Positions 39,722 to 50,484 are shown, counted from the stretch's first letter. The stretch: DNA of 64,000 bases from Tatumella citrea (GCF_002163585.1 NZ_CP015579.1:3100001-3164000), one strand, 5' to 3'. Numbers and translations are program-made. Notes: a model not told the origin generated them from the sequence alone.

Positions 39722-40222
39722 CTAGTTGTAAGCACGCAGCTTGACGTCAATGGCTGACTGCAGGCGTGGGTCAAGGAAACGTCGGTTATCATTATTTTGA
39801 CGATCCGCTACCTCAAGAATTTCCTGATTATTCACTAATTCAGCCAGCGTGATATTATTCAGAAACTCACTGATTCTGTCACTTAAATCACGCCACAATA
39901 CGTGCGTAAGGCAGCGTTCACCGCCCTGACAGCCTTCTTTACCCTGGCAACGGGTCGCATCGACAGACTCATCCACTGCCGTAATCACTGTTCCTACGGC
40001 AATCTGGCCGGCATCTTTACCCAGCAGATATCCACCACCAGGTCCGCGGACACTGGCCACCAGCCCATTTTTACGCAGGCGGGAAAACAGCTGTTCAAGA
40101 TAAGAGAGCGAAATACCCTGACGCTCAGAAATATCGGCCAGAGGTACCGGGCCTTCATTGGAATGAAGTGCCACATCCAGCATGGCAGTGACAGCATAAC
40201 GTCCTTTGGATGTCAGTCTCAT
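39722..40222 (-). CDS. iscR: Fe-S sensing regulator IscR
   Basis: A 166-residue Rrf2-type regulator (162 in E. coli). The winged helix spans about 1-75 ([38 protein letters not shown]); cluster ligands Cys92, Cys98, Cys104 and His107 lie in [17 protein letters not shown]. With a [2Fe-2S] cluster it represses its own operon. The binding sites are directly upstream at 40290-40339. First gene of the isc operon. Confidence 0.98.
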   Translation of the reverse strand: MRLTSKGRYAVTAMLDVALHSNEGPVPLADISERQGISLSYLEQLFSRLRKNGLVASVRGPGGGYLLGKDAGQIAVGTVITAVDESVDATRCQGKEGCQGGERCLTHVLWRDLSDRISEFLNNITLAELVNNQEILEVADRQNNDNRRFLDPRLQSAIDVKLRAYN

Positions 40223-40289
40223 CGTTATACGACCTCGATCAGTATCCGGTTACCGGAGTGTTAATAAAGTTGATAAACGTAAGTCTGAC

Positions 40290-40339
40290 ATTCCTGAGTA
40301 AAATGGTCAACTATTTAACCGGGTAAATTACTCAGGTAT
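40290..40339 (-). promoter_or_regulatory. Two adjacent IscR sites at the isc promoter
   Basis: On the minus strand ATAGTTGACC followed by ATTTTACTCAGGAAT (40290-40314) resembles the type 1 IscR site of the E. coli iscR promoter, and its TTGACC can serve as -35. A second site reading ATACCTGAGTAA then TTTACCCGGTTAA lies at 40315-40339. The pair supports feedback repression by [2Fe-2S]-IscR. Confidence 0.75.
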
Positions 40340-40369
40340 TTAACCGGACGTGCTGCCCGCTTTCCGGGA

Positions 40370-41110
40370 CTACCCGCGGCTTTTCGGTTCCTTCTTTTCG
40401 AAAGACGACAGCATCCCGCGCAGAATATTCAGTTCATCGCGCTCCGGGCGGGCACGGGTGAACAGGCGACGTAATTTGCTCATCACCTGCCCTGGCTGGT
40501 CTTTACGCACAAAACCACTGTCCAGCATCATATTTTCGAGGTGGACATAAAAACGTTCCAGATCATCGACCAGTGGATACGGAGATTCTGCATACACCGG
40601 CGCCGGTGTTTTAGTGGCTTCAGCCTGTAGCCATGCCATCCGCACTTCGTAAGCAATTAGCTGTACTGCCATTGCCAGATTTAACGAGCTGTATTCAGGA
40701 TTGGCCGGGATAGCAACATGGTAGTGACATTTTTGCAGTTCTTCGTTGGTCAGACCGACACGTTCACGGCCAAATACCAGTGCCACCGGAGCCTGCTGGC
40801 CTTCCTCAACACTTTTCACTCCACATTCTCTGGCATCGAGCATTGGCCACGGCAGTGAACGTGAACGGGCGCTGGTTCCGACGACCAGGCTACAACCGGA
40901 AATCGCTTCGTCCAGTGAATCAACGATGCTGGCATCACCGATTAAGTCGCTGGCACCGGCTGCAAGAGAAATTGCCTGAGAGTCAGGCTTAATCAGAGGG
41001 TTGACCAGATAAAGGCTGGAGAGGCCCATAGTCTTCATGGCACGGGCAACGGAGCCCATATTCCCGGTGTGTGATGTTTCCACCAGGACAATACGAATAT
41101 TCTGCAACAT
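40370..41110 (-). CDS. trmJ: tRNA (cytidine/uridine-2'-O)-methyltransferase TrmJ
   Basis: A 246-residue SPOUT-class enzyme that methylates the 2'-O of position 32 in tRNA. The SAM-binding trefoil is visible as [16 protein letters not shown] and the later [17 protein letters not shown]; the N-terminus [20 protein letters not shown] is typical. It is upstream of iscR on the same strand, divergent from suhB. Confidence 0.97.
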   Translation of the reverse strand: MLQNIRIVLVETSHTGNMGSVARAMKTMGLSSLYLVNPLIKPDSQAISLAAGASDLIGDASIVDSLDEAISGCSLVVGTSARSRSLPWPMLDARECGVKSVEEGQQAPVALVFGRERVGLTNEELQKCHYHVAIPANPEYSSLNLAMAVQLIAYEVRMAWLQAEATKTPAPVYAESPYPLVDDLERFYVHLENMMLDSGFVRKDQPGQVMSKLRRLFTRARPERDELNILRGMLSSFEKKEPKSRG

Positions 41111-41228
41111 AATTGGAGGCCGCTCTTAAAATGATGAAAGGATACTAACATAAAAAGAGACATTACCTGAACAGGCTGCTATACTTCTCCGCGTTTTTTC
41201 GTTCTTTAACATCCAGTGGGAATAACTG

Positions 41229-42032
41229 ATGCATCCGATGCTGAACATCGCCGTGCGCGCTGCGCGCAAGGCCGGTAATTTAATCGCCAAACACTATGAA
41301 ACGCCTGATGCTGTTGAAGCCAGTCAGAAAGGCAGCAACGACTTTGTGACTAATGTCGATCGCGAGGCGGAACGCCTGATTATTGAGGTGATTCGTAAAT
41401 CTTACCCTCAGCACACCATCATCACCGAAGAAAGTGGTGAACTGGAAGGTGAAGATAAGGATGTTCAATGGGTTATTGATCCACTGGATGGCACCACCAA
41501 CTTCATTAAACGTTTCCCGCATTTCTCTGTTTCAATCGCTGTACGTATTAAAGGCCGCACCGAAGTTGCCGTGGTCTACGATCCAATGCGTAACGAACTG
41601 TTCAGCGCAGCCCGTGGACAAGGCGCCCAGTTAAACGGTTACCGTTTGCGTGGGAGCTCTGCCCGTGATCTGGACGGTACTATTCTGGCTACCGGATTCC
41701 CGTTCAAAGTTAAACAACATGCTGCTCCGTTTATTAACGTAGTTGCCAAACTGTTCACTCAGTGTGCTGATTTCAGACGCACAGGTTCTGCCGCACTGGA
41801 TCTGGCCTATGTTGCTGCCGGACGTACCGATGGTTACTTCGAAATTGGCCTGAAGCCATGGGACTTTGCTGCCGGTGAACTGCTGGTCCGTGAAGCCGGT
41901 GGTCTGGTCACCGATTTTACCGGTGGCCACGGTTATATCAGCTCAGGGAATATTGTTGCCGGTAACCCACGCGTAGTGCGGGCAATCCTGGCATCAATGC
42001 GTGATGAGTTAAGTGAAGCTCTGAAACGCTAA
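41229..42032 (+). CDS. suhB: Inositol-1-monophosphatase / Nus factor SuhB
   Basis: A 267-residue member of the Li-sensitive phosphatase family with metal-site motifs EESGE (about 67-71), DPLDGTTNFIKRFP (about 84-97) and the C-terminal KPWDFAAGELLVREAGG. In E. coli it also takes part in rRNA antitermination with NusB and NusG. A weak GGGAA site precedes the ATG. Divergent from trmJ. Confidence 0.97.
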   Translation: MHPMLNIAVRAARKAGNLIAKHYETPDAVEASQKGSNDFVTNVDREAERLIIEVIRKSYPQHTIITEESGELEGEDKDVQWVIDPLDGTTNFIKRFPHFSVSIAVRIKGRTEVAVVYDPMRNELFSAARGQGAQLNGYRLRGSSARDLDGTILATGFPFKVKQHAAPFINVVAKLFTQCADFRRTGSAALDLAYVAAGRTDGYFEIGLKPWDFAAGELLVREAGGLVTDFTGGHGYISSGNIVAGNPRVVRAILASMRDELSEALKR

Positions 42033-42038
42033 TTCCGG

Positions 42039-42073
42039 GCAACGGCAGACTGTACTTTTGCAGCTGCCGTTGC
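42039..42073 (+). other. Hairpin after suhB
   Basis: GCAACGGCAG (42039-42048) and CTGCCGTTGC (42064-42073) form a perfect 10-bp stem with a 15-base loop six bases after the suhB stop. A strong T-run is lacking; it may be a terminator or a stabilising end. No other feature is seen up to 42264. Confidence 0.5.
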
Positions 42074-42264
42074 TATTGTTGCCTGCTGTATTCGCCTTTC
42101 TCCCTCGCACTGTCACTTTCCCCCCTGTTACCAGGCTGTCCCCCTCTTTATACGAATAAAATGTGACTTCGCTTCAACCTCTGACTAAAACCTCCGGCAG
42201 ATTCTTTCACCTTTTCTTATCATTAGTTAACCTCTGAAAATCCGTACTGCGCCGGGAGAGAATT

Positions 42265-43539
42265 ATGAGCGAAGACCGACATACGCTGCCGGCATTATCC
42301 CGGAGCCAGCGGCAAAGCTACCTGACACTGCTATTAGTGATTGCGGATCATTCCCTCAGTGCTGCCCGGTTACAGCTGCCTGATATGCCTGACTTGACGG
42401 AAACAGAGCAAGACCTGCATCTGTTAACCGACATTCTGCGCAATAACTATCAGTTGCAGTTGGTGTCATTACCTGGCGAAGGTTACCGGCTCACTGGCAG
42501 TGAACTGCAAAAACGTATTTGTCTGTTTTCACATTTCAGACGCCTGTTACGCCAGACTCCGTCACTGGCAAATATTATCGCCCTGAAAGTCGAACAGCGG
42601 TTGCAAAACCGGAAGCTCCCTTCACTCGTTTTCGGATCTGAAACCTTCACACAATTTATTCCGGCTACCCTGCCATCACAGTTGTGCAGCCACCTGAATG
42701 ACAGCAATCTGTTGCTGCTACAACTTGTGCTGAATTACTCTTTTGCCTCTGCCGAACGGGTGCGATTTAATACCCGCCAGCGCGAATGGTTAGGCGCTAA
42801 AGAGTGGTTGCCAATGGCCAATAATATTGCCACTTATTGCCAGCAGCAGGGCATGCCAGCAACATTACTACCAGAAGATGAAGTCCGTTTTCTGGCTCTT
42901 TTACTGACACTGCTGGATACCCCCTCCGGAAATCTCCAGCATGGTCACCTGCAAACACAGCTAATGAATGCCTCGGGACAACTGATTCACCGTTTTGGCC
43001 TGCTTTCCTCAATTGATATGTCGGGTAATATTTCCCTGCAGCAGAGGTTGTACTGCCACCTGAGTCTGGCTATTGAGCGGCACTATTTTTCTATCGGCAT
43101 CGACAACAGTGTCAGCAATGAATTGATTGATATGTATCCGGGCATGTTCCGCCTGACATCACAGGCGCTATCAGTATTTGAACAACAATATCAGCTAACT
43201 TTCTCCCGACAGGAAACTATGCTGATAGCTTTGCTGCTGGTCTCCGGTGCAATGGAAGTTACCGGTTATGAGGAAAGGCAGATTATCGTTCTGACCAATG
43301 ACAATCCGGAACTGGAACAGGAAGTAGAGAGGATTTTGCGAGAGTCGGTATTGTTGCCGGTAACTGTGCATCGTCAGACGCTTAACAGCTTCCGTCAATA
43401 CGGCGCACCGCGTGGAGTTGCACTGGTGATCTCTCCTTATATAGTCCAGTTGCCGCTATTTTCTCCTCCGTTGATTCACACCGAACTGCCAATTACGGAT
43501 CACCAACAAGAGTGCATCCGCAAAATACTGAGTGCATAA
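42265..43539 (+). CDS. csiE: Stationary-phase inducible protein CsiE
   Basis: A 424-residue protein (426 in E. coli) with two PRD-like regulatory domains (about 155-260 and 265-365) and a C-terminal PTS-IIB-like part (IIVLTNDNPELEQEVERILR), but without a canonical N-terminal DNA-binding domain. In E. coli it is induced by RpoS and cAMP-CRP in stationary phase; its function is unknown. Position after suhB and before glyA fits the E. coli map, without yfhR and hcaT. GGGAGAG precedes the ATG. Confidence 0.85.
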   Translation: MSEDRHTLPALSRSQRQSYLTLLLVIADHSLSAARLQLPDMPDLTETEQDLHLLTDILRNNYQLQLVSLPGEGYRLTGSELQKRICLFSHFRRLLRQTPSLANIIALKVEQRLQNRKLPSLVFGSETFTQFIPATLPSQLCSHLNDSNLLLLQLVLNYSFASAERVRFNTRQREWLGAKEWLPMANNIATYCQQQGMPATLLPEDEVRFLALLLTLLDTPSGNLQHGHLQTQLMNASGQLIHRFGLLSSIDMSGNISLQQRLYCHLSLAIERHYFSIGIDNSVSNELIDMYPGMFRLTSQALSVFEQQYQLTFSRQETMLIALLLVSGAMEVTGYEERQIIVLTNDNPELEQEVERILRESVLLPVTVHRQTLNSFRQYGAPRGVALVISPYIVQLPLFSPPLIHTELPITDHQQECIRKILSA

Positions 43540-43541
43540 AA

Positions 43542-43617
43542 AAACGGCCCGCTGTTGAACTGCTTAATACAGTCACAGCGAGCCGTTTAAAGCGCTGATT
43601 ACATGAGGTAATCAGCG
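43542..43617. terminator. Double hairpin between convergent csiE and glyA
   Basis: An outer stem AAACGGCCCGCTGT (from 43542) with ACAGCGAGCCGTTT (to 43588) is followed by a perfect 10-bp hairpin CGCTGATTAC/GTAATCAGCG (43593-43617). The first has A and T tracts at its ends and can end both transcripts; the second lies next to the glyA stop. Confidence 0.65.
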
Positions 43618-43636
43618 ACGCTCAGAATCAATAATC

Positions 43637-44890
43637 TCAGGCGTAAACCGGCAGGCGTGCACAGATTTCCAGCACTTTGCCTTTCACACGCTCGATAGTT
43701 GCTTCATCGTTAATGTTATCCAGAACATCAGCAATCCAGCCAGCCAGTTCGCGGACATCGGCTTCTTTAAAGCCACGACGAGTTACTGCCGGGGTACCAA
43801 TACGGATACCTGAAGTCACAAACGGGCTTTTCGGATCATTAGGGACACTGTTTTTGTTCACAGTGATATTCGCACGTCCCAGCGCTGCATCAGCTTCTTT
43901 ACCGGTCAGATTCTTATCCACCAGGTCCAGCAGGAACAGATGGTTATGAGTTCCACCGGAAACGATGTTGTAACCACGAGCCAGCAGAACTTCTACCATC
44001 GCTTTCGCGTTGACTGCAACCTGCTGCTGGTAAGCTTTAAACTCTGGTTCCATGGCTTCTTTCAGCGCAATCGCTTTACCAGCAATAACGTGCATCAGAG
44101 GACCGCCCTGGCCGCCAGGGAAAACAGCAGAGTTCAGTTTTTTGTACAGATCTTCATCACCACCCTTCGCCAGGATAAGGCCGCCACGCGGACCTGCCAG
44201 GGTTTTATGGGTAGTTGAAGTCACAACGTGTGCATGAGGAACCGGAGTCGGATAGACACCTGCAGCAACTAAGCCTGCAACGTGCGCCATATCAACGAAT
44301 AACCACGCACCCACGCTGTCAGCAATCTCACGCATTTTTTCCCAGTCACACACACCTGAGTAAGCAGAAAATCCGCCGACAATCATTTTTGGCTGGTGCT
44401 GTCTAGCTAATTCAGCCAGTTCGTTGTAATCGATTTTGCCGCTTTCGTCGATGCCGTAAGGAACCACGTTATAAAGTTTACCGGACAGGTTGACCGGTGA
44501 GCCATGAGTCAGGTGACCACCGTGTGCCAGGTTCATCCCAAGGATGGTATCGCCGGGTTGCAGTAATGCGGTATAGACTGCAAAGTTAGCCTGAGAACCT
44601 GAATGTGGCTGGACGTTAGCAAAATCAGCGCCAAACAGCTCTTTTGCACGGTCAATTGCCAGTTGCTCTACGATGTCAACATATTCACATCCGCCGTAGT
44701 AACGCTTCCCGGGATAGCCTTCTGCGTATTTATTGGTAAGCTGTGAACCCTGAGCTTCCATTACGCGTGGGCTGGTGTAGTTTTCTGAAGCAATCAGTTC
44801 AATGTGCTCTTCCTGACGCACTTTTTCCTGCTCCATCGCTTCCCACAGTGGGGCATCATAATCGGCTATGTTCATATCTCGCTTTAACAT
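43637..44890 (-). CDS. glyA: Serine hydroxymethyltransferase
   Basis: A 417-residue PLP enzyme, the same length as in E. coli, that interconverts serine and glycine with tetrahydrofolate. The PLP-Lys is in [14 protein letters not shown]; the family stretches [16 protein letters not shown] and NAMMITG-type region [11 protein letters not shown] are visible. The start at 44890 is preferred to 44896 because AGGAG stands 7 bases upstream. Divergent from hmp, with a shared control region. Confidence 0.98.
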   Translation of the reverse strand: MLKRDMNIADYDAPLWEAMEQEKVRQEEHIELIASENYTSPRVMEAQGSQLTNKYAEGYPGKRYYGGCEYVDIVEQLAIDRAKELFGADFANVQPHSGSQANFAVYTALLQPGDTILGMNLAHGGHLTHGSPVNLSGKLYNVVPYGIDESGKIDYNELAELARQHQPKMIVGGFSAYSGVCDWEKMREIADSVGAWLFVDMAHVAGLVAAGVYPTPVPHAHVVTSTTHKTLAGPRGGLILAKGGDEDLYKKLNSAVFPGGQGGPLMHVIAGKAIALKEAMEPEFKAYQQQVAVNAKAMVEVLLARGYNIVSGGTHNHLFLLDLVDKNLTGKEADAALGRANITVNKNSVPNDPKSPFVTSGIRIGTPAVTRRGFKEADVRELAGWIADVLDNINDEATIERVKGKVLEICARLPVYA

Positions 44891-45004
44891 CCGCATCTCC
44901 TGACTCAGCTAACCTAAAAACGGCATTTTAACACCCATCGGCGGGCAACGGCCAACAGTGTAAACTCTTTTAACGGTGGACGGTAGCCGGAATACACTCT
45001 TTTT

Positions 45005-45020
45005 GCGCAAACGATTGGCA
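45005..45020 (-). promoter_or_regulatory. PurR-like box upstream of glyA
   Basis: GCGCAAACGATTGGCA matches the PurR consensus ANGCAANCGNTTNCNT at about nine of twelve fixed positions. E. coli glyA is PurR-repressed, so the site is plausible. It is 115 bases before the glyA start. Confidence 0.45.
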
Positions 45021-45167
45021 ATCAGCATTGTTGCGGATTAACTGCTGAAAATAAGCTCCTTTTTTCACCGGATTGTTTCCTGCTATCAGGCCTTATGATG
45101 ATTTTCTCTGCAACATAAAAAGACCCTGTGAACACTAAGCCTGTTTACATTCTGCGTTGCTGGTAAT

Positions 45168-45190
45168 AACATGCATTTAAAATACATGTT
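45168..45190 (+). promoter_or_regulatory. NsrR operator at hmp
   Basis: AACATGCATTT (45168-45178) and AAATACATGTT (45180-45190) form an 11-1-11 inverted repeat with one mismatch, very close to the E. coli hmp NsrR site. It lies 27 bases before the hmp ATG. NO-damaged NsrR would release repression of the NO dioxygenase. Confidence 0.8.
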
Positions 45191-45216
45191 TAATAATTCA
45201 CTGAGAGGAACTCAAA

Positions 45217-46404
45217 ATGCCTGATATCAAAACACTGGAACTGGTGAGATCGACCCTTCCTGCCATTGCTAATGCCGGTCCTGCGGTCACAAAGCACTTT
45301 TACCAGAGAATGTTGAGCCACAATCCGGAACTAAAAAATGTGTTCAACCTGACAAATCAGACTAACGGCCGCCAGCCGGAAGCTCTGTTTGCCGCGCTTT
45401 GTGCCTACGGTAGCCACCTGGATAATCCCGCCGCATTACTGCCTGCCGTCGAAAAAATTGCCCAGAAACATGTCAGCCTTTCAATAACGCCGGAACAGTA
45501 CGCCATCGTCGGGGAGCATTTGCTGGGGACTATTCGCGAATTGCTAAACCCGGGAGAAGAAGTGATTAACGCCTGGGCAGAAGTATATGGAGTACTTGCG
45601 GGCATATTTATCAATCGTGAAGAGCAGATTTACCAGGAACATGAGCATCAGCCTGGTGGATGGCGCAATACCCGGCGATTTATCATCAGTGAAATTACAA
45701 AGCAAAGTGATGTCATTAAAAGTTTTGTACTCACACCGGAAGACGGTTTAGCGGTAGCAGGCTATCTGCCGGGTCAGTACCTGTCAGTGTACCTGCAACC
45801 AGAAGGCATACCTTACCGGCAAATCAGACAATATTCACTGACCCGCAGTACCAATGGTAAGGATTACCGGATTGCCGTTCGTCACCAGGACGGCGGAACC
45901 GTGTCTGGCTGGCTGCATCAGCAGGCTAAATGTGGTGACCGGTTGGAAGTTGCTGTGCCTGGTGGTGATTTTGTCCTGGACGAGTCACTATCACCTGCCC
46001 CGTTAACGCTGATCTCTGCTGGTGTAGGTCAAACTCCATTGCTGGCTATGCTGCACCAACTGGCAGAACAGAACTATCCGGCGGAAGTTAACTGGTGGCA
46101 TGCCACACACAGCAGTAAAACTCATGCTTTTGCAGATGAAGTAACAACGCTGGGTAATCAGTTGAAGGAATTTCGTCAACTGCTCTGGTACAGCACACCA
46201 CAGGCCGGAGATAACCCTGCTGCACAGTTCAGTGGACGAATGGATGTCAGTCTTGCTGGTGCGAGTCAGTTCAGCCCGGACCGTCATTTTTATCTTTGCG
46301 GGCCTCTGGAGTTTATGCAGTCAGTCTTTAAACAACTGACAGCAGCAGGCATTGCGCCTGAACATATCCATTATGAGATGTTCGGGCCGCACAAATCGCT
46401 GTAG
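45217..46404 (+). CDS. hmp: Flavohemoprotein / nitric oxide dioxygenase Hmp
   Basis: A 395-residue protein with an N-terminal globin (about 1-138, proximal His in KIAQKHVSL near residue 85), an FAD-binding beta-barrel (RQYSLTRS, about 205) and an NAD-binding domain (LISAGVGQTPLLAML, about 266; ending FYLCGPLEFMQ and HYEMFGPH). It oxidises NO to nitrate with O2 and NADH. Preceded by GAGAGGA and an NsrR box. Divergent from glyA. Confidence 0.98.
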   Translation: MPDIKTLELVRSTLPAIANAGPAVTKHFYQRMLSHNPELKNVFNLTNQTNGRQPEALFAALCAYGSHLDNPAALLPAVEKIAQKHVSLSITPEQYAIVGEHLLGTIRELLNPGEEVINAWAEVYGVLAGIFINREEQIYQEHEHQPGGWRNTRRFIISEITKQSDVIKSFVLTPEDGLAVAGYLPGQYLSVYLQPEGIPYRQIRQYSLTRSTNGKDYRIAVRHQDGGTVSGWLHQQAKCGDRLEVAVPGGDFVLDESLSPAPLTLISAGVGQTPLLAMLHQLAEQNYPAEVNWWHATHSSKTHAFADEVTTLGNQLKEFRQLLWYSTPQAGDNPAAQFSGRMDVSLAGASQFSPDRHFYLCGPLEFMQSVFKQLTAAGIAPEHIHYEMFGPHKSL

Positions 46405-46456
46405 AAATGCAGATTCACCGGGCCATGCTGACACAATGTATGGCCCGGCTAAGCTA

Positions 46457-46804
<348 letters not shown>

Positions 46805-46916
46805 TTATCTTTCGCCAGTGATCTCCGTTGCCGGTTGTTTAGCGGAACGGTATCAGTTAAACCACAGCGTTTTTGCTGGCACCACCGGAATGGCAATAAA
46901 AATAACTGGCAGCAAA

Positions 46917-48251
46917 TTACCCTTTAAAATCGCTCGCGTCCAGTTCATGACGAGAGAGAAGTTTATAAAATTCAGTACGGTTACGTCCCGCAAGCCGTGC
47001 AGCATGGGTCACATTCCCCTGAGTCATCTGCAACAGTTTGCGTAAATAATTTAATTCAAACTGATTTCTGGCTTCGGCAAAAGTCAGTAATGCCGTATTT
47101 TCTCCGGCCAGAGCCTGTTCAACAAGACGGTCAGTGATCACCGGGGCAGTGCTCAGTGCCACACACTGTTCAATCACATTTACCAGTTGCCGGACATTAC
47201 CAGGCCAGCTGGCCGCAATCAGCCTTTTCATGGCTTCAGCCGAAAAGCTGCGGATATGAGGTTTATGCCGGTCAGCAGCCTGTCGCAGCAATGCGTTAGC
47301 CAGCAATGGAATATCCTCTGCCCTGTCATTCAGTGATGGCAAACGCAGCGTCACGACATTGAGGCGATAGTAGAGGTCTTCCCGGAACTCTTTTTTCTCC
47401 ATAGCTTTCGGCAGGTCACGATGAGTAGCTGAAATAACCCGAACATCGATAGCCACATCCTGATTACTGCCTAATGGCCGGACGGTTCGTTCCTGCAATA
47501 CCCGTAACAGTTTCACCTGCAACGCTGCAGGCATATCGCCGATTTCATCCAGAAACAGTGTTCCGCCCTGAGCTGCCTGAAACAGACCTTCTCTGGCGTT
47601 CAGGGCCCCGGTAAACGCACCCTTCGCATGGCCAAACAACTCCGACTCCAGTAATTGTTCCGGCAAAGCGCCACAGTTAATCGCAATAAACGGGCGATTT
47701 TGCCGCGGGCTGGCATGGTGAATAGCTTTCGCCAGCACTTCCTTACCAGTACCGCTTTGTCCCTGAATCAGAATACTGACATCCGAACGGGCAACCATTT
47801 GTGCCTGCTCCAGCAAACGCATCATCACCGGACTCCGGGTCACAATAGTGTCGCTTAACTGGTGTTCAGTTACCGTTCCACGCTGAGCCAGCGCCTGATC
47901 AATTGCCTGGTATAATGCATCACGATTGACTGGCTTGGTCAGAAAACTACATACGCCCTGCTGGGTTGCAGAGACAGCTTCGGGAATAGAACCGTGAGCC
48001 GTCAGAATAATCACGGGCATCCCCGGAAACTGTTTCTGAATTTCGCCAAACAGAGTCAGACCGTCCATATGATCCATCCGTAAATCACTGATCACCAAAT
48101 CAACCGGTTCACGAATTAAGTGCCGTAAAGCATCGGTACCATTTTCGCAGGCTGCAACCAGAAAACCCTCACTGCGTAACCGCATGCCAAGTAGTTTGAG
48201 TATTCCGGGATCATCATCCACCAGTAATAATCTTGCGGCTTGTTTTGTCAT
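46917..48251 (-). CDS. glrR: Sigma-54-dependent response regulator GlrR (QseF)
   Basis: A 444-residue activator: receiver domain (about 1-120, acidic LLLVDDDPGIL and the phospho-Asp in DLVISDLRMDH), AAA+ domain (about 140-370, Walker A GQSGTGKEVLA, sigma-54 contact GAFTGA, Walker B GGTLFLDEIGD) and a C-terminal DNA-binding helix (GNVTHAARLAGRNRTEFYKL). With GlrK it activates glmY. Follows qseG by 3 bases. Confidence 0.97.
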   Translation of the reverse strand: MTKQAARLLLVDDDPGILKLLGMRLRSEGFLVAACENGTDALRHLIREPVDLVISDLRMDHMDGLTLFGEIQKQFPGMPVIILTAHGSIPEAVSATQQGVCSFLTKPVNRDALYQAIDQALAQRGTVTEHQLSDTIVTRSPVMMRLLEQAQMVARSDVSILIQGQSGTGKEVLAKAIHHASPRQNRPFIAINCGALPEQLLESELFGHAKGAFTGALNAREGLFQAAQGGTLFLDEIGDMPAALQVKLLRVLQERTVRPLGSNQDVAIDVRVISATHRDLPKAMEKKEFREDLYYRLNVVTLRLPSLNDRAEDIPLLANALLRQAADRHKPHIRSFSAEAMKRLIAASWPGNVRQLVNVIEQCVALSTAPVITDRLVEQALAGENTALLTFAEARNQFELNYLRKLLQMTQGNVTHAARLAGRNRTEFYKLLSRHELDASDFKG

Positions 48252-48254
48252 GGA

Positions 48255-48926
48255 TTAATTAGTTTCCTTTTCCTGTCCACCCGCAACAGCAGATGAGTGA
48301 AGATGCGAACTCTCCTGAAGATCAACGGGTTTGCGATTGGACAACTGGCGTTCAATATCCGCAAGCCTCTGCAACTGCTGACGTTTATCTGATAGCTCCT
48401 GCTGAAGCTGTTGCTGTTGCACACGTAGCGCTGCCATTTCATTGTCGCTGCTCTGGCGAAGCTGCTGATATTTCAGTTCAGTTCGCGAAGCATTCAACTG
48501 ACTACTCAGATTGTCCCGCCATAGCTGCAACAGCGGCCTGACTCCGGCACTGACTTGCGGCTGCCAGGCAGACATTTGATCCAGCATCTGCTGCCGTTGC
48601 TGATCGGTTATATCAGCTCCGGACAATAAAATATTGTGAAGAAAAGAGTGTGCCCAGCTGTCAGCAATAACCTGTTCAGACTGGCGAAAGTTATCCGCAG
48701 TAGATTGCTGTTGCACACACACCATCAACTGTAACCAGTAACGCGGATCATTTTGCTGATCCTCCGTCATGTGTGCCGTGGCTGAAAGGCAACCCGCCAC
48801 CGGCGCACTGGCAACCAGATTCGTTGATTGCATATCCGTGGTGGTTCTTCCCCCGGACTGGCTGCAGGCGGCCAGTAAGGCCACCAGAGATACTGACAAC
48901 AGACGCAGATAAAAAAAGTCACTCAT
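48255..48926 (-). CDS. qseG: Outer membrane lipoprotein QseG (YfhG)
   Basis: A 223-residue lipoprotein with lipobox LLAACSQSGG (Cys21). The C-terminal third is a Gln-rich coiled coil (about 150-205, VQQQQLQQELSDKRQQLQRL). In E. coli QseG interacts with the sensor GlrK (QseE). The gene lies between glrK and glrR, overlapping glrK by 4 bases. Confidence 0.93.
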   Translation of the reverse strand: MSDFFYLRLLSVSLVALLAACSQSGGRTTTDMQSTNLVASAPVAGCLSATAHMTEDQQNDPRYWLQLMVCVQQQSTADNFRQSEQVIADSWAHSFLHNILLSGADITDQQRQQMLDQMSAWQPQVSAGVRPLLQLWRDNLSSQLNASRTELKYQQLRQSSDNEMAALRVQQQQLQQELSDKRQQLQRLADIERQLSNRKPVDLQESSHLHSSAVAGGQEKETN

Positions 48927-50368
48927 GGCTGATTAGCCCCGTTAGTCAGCGGTAATTCAATCCTGAAACATACCTCAGCCGCATTTTTATTAACCAGTGT
49001 GAGTTCACCCTGCATACGCTGGATACAATCTTTGGCTATGCTCAGACCCAGTCCGCTGCCTTTTACCGGTCCCCGGCGCTGTCTGGCTCCCTGGTAAAAA
49101 GGCTCAAATATCATTTTCTGTTCGTGCGCTGGTATCGCCGTACCACTGTTAGACACATCAATCCGGACTTTGTCACCCTGTCGGCTGGAGGTAAATGTCA
49201 CCCACCCTCCGGGTTTTCCGTAATTTATGGCATTGGAATAGAGATTATCCAGAGTCCTGGCCAGTAACTGTCGATCAGCAAGGCAATATTGTTCCTCAAG
49301 AACTATCTCTGTCTCAATATTTCTTGCGCTGGCGGGCAATGCATGTGCAGTTACCACACCGTCGATAACATATTGCAGATCAACAGTACTCATCCCCCCA
49401 CCGCTGTCGGCACTATGACGATTATAATCCAGTAATTGTTCGATCAGTGTCTGTAAATGCAGGCTACTCTGGTCAAGTATGGCAACTATCTCTTTTTGTT
49501 CACTATTCAGCGGGCCAGTGACTTCATCTTCCAGCAAAGCACTGCCTTCACGCAGACTTGCCAGAGGCGTTTTCAGCTCATGTGAGAGATGGCGCAAAAA
49601 TTCGTGACGCTGAGCTTCCAGCCAGGACAGGCGTTCACTCAGCCATACCACCCGCTGCCCCAGAGAACGAATTTCATCCGGGCCACGAAAGTCGATGGTT
49701 GCATCTATCTCCCCTCCTTCTCCCAGACGGTGGATCATTTGTTTGAGATTCTTAATCGGCCCGATAATCATTCGGGTAAACAGCAGCATAAACACCAGAC
49801 TGATCAGAAACAGCAACAGGGCCTGCCAGCCAAAAAAAGCTCCCCGGTCCGCAATTTCATGCTGCAGTTCTAAACCCCGGGTAAATACTGTCTGACGGGT
49901 CTCTTCAACCAGCTGGCTGTTCGCAATAGAGAAAGCTATCAGATTATCAGAAGCAGGTTCCTGCGGATTACCCTGATCACAGTGCATTTGGCTGAGCTCA
50001 GGCAACAATTGCTGAATTTTCTGCAGGGACTTTAGCTGCGGCAACCGTTGCAGATGCGTACCGGCCATTTGCTGATAACGCAGGTATTGCTGCTGATACA
50101 ACGATTCCAGTGTCGGATCATTCAGCACGCAGAACTGCCGGTAATTACGCTCGATTTCCAGCGCACTGCGTGCCATAAGTTCACTCAGACGAACATCGGT
50201 AAAGGTATTACGGTTAGTTTCCGCGGCCTGTTCACTTAGGCTGGAGAAACTCTCCCAGGCCTGCCATGCCAGGATAAGTAATGGTAGCAGGACCAGCACA
50301 AAGGCCAGCAGTACCAGTTGTCTTAGCGAACGGGGAACAAAACGCCAGCTTTTCAAAGTCATCGCCAT
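48923..50368 (-). CDS. glrK: Sensor histidine kinase GlrK (QseE)
   Basis: A 481-residue inner-membrane kinase with two membrane segments (about 15-38 and 172-195), a periplasmic helical domain between, a HAMP domain (about 192-245), the H-box RHEFLRHLSHELKTPLASL (phospho-His near 259) and an HATPase domain (N-box DNLYSNAINYG, G-box KGSGLGLSIAKD). It phosphorylates GlrR, which drives glmY. First gene of the glrK-qseG-glrR operon, downstream of glmY. Confidence 0.97.
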   Translation of the reverse strand: MAMTLKSWRFVPRSLRQLVLLAFVLVLLPLLILAWQAWESFSSLSEQAAETNRNTFTDVRLSELMARSALEIERNYRQFCVLNDPTLESLYQQQYLRYQQMAGTHLQRLPQLKSLQKIQQLLPELSQMHCDQGNPQEPASDNLIAFSIANSQLVEETRQTVFTRGLELQHEIADRGAFFGWQALLLFLISLVFMLLFTRMIIGPIKNLKQMIHRLGEGGEIDATIDFRGPDEIRSLGQRVVWLSERLSWLEAQRHEFLRHLSHELKTPLASLREGSALLEDEVTGPLNSEQKEIVAILDQSSLHLQTLIEQLLDYNRHSADSGGGMSTVDLQYVIDGVVTAHALPASARNIETEIVLEEQYCLADRQLLARTLDNLYSNAINYGKPGGWVTFTSSRQGDKVRIDVSNSGTAIPAHEQKMIFEPFYQGARQRRGPVKGSGLGLSIAKDCIQRMQGELTLVNKNAAEVCFRIELPLTNGANQP

Positions 50369-50484
50369 CAGGGAGTAAAACTCAGATGCTAGCCGGATTA
50401 ACGTCAGGAAGGAAGCCGCTCAGATTAAAACAGAGATAAAGAGATATTTTTGTCCCCTCTGGCATGAGGGTCGCAAACGCCTGA

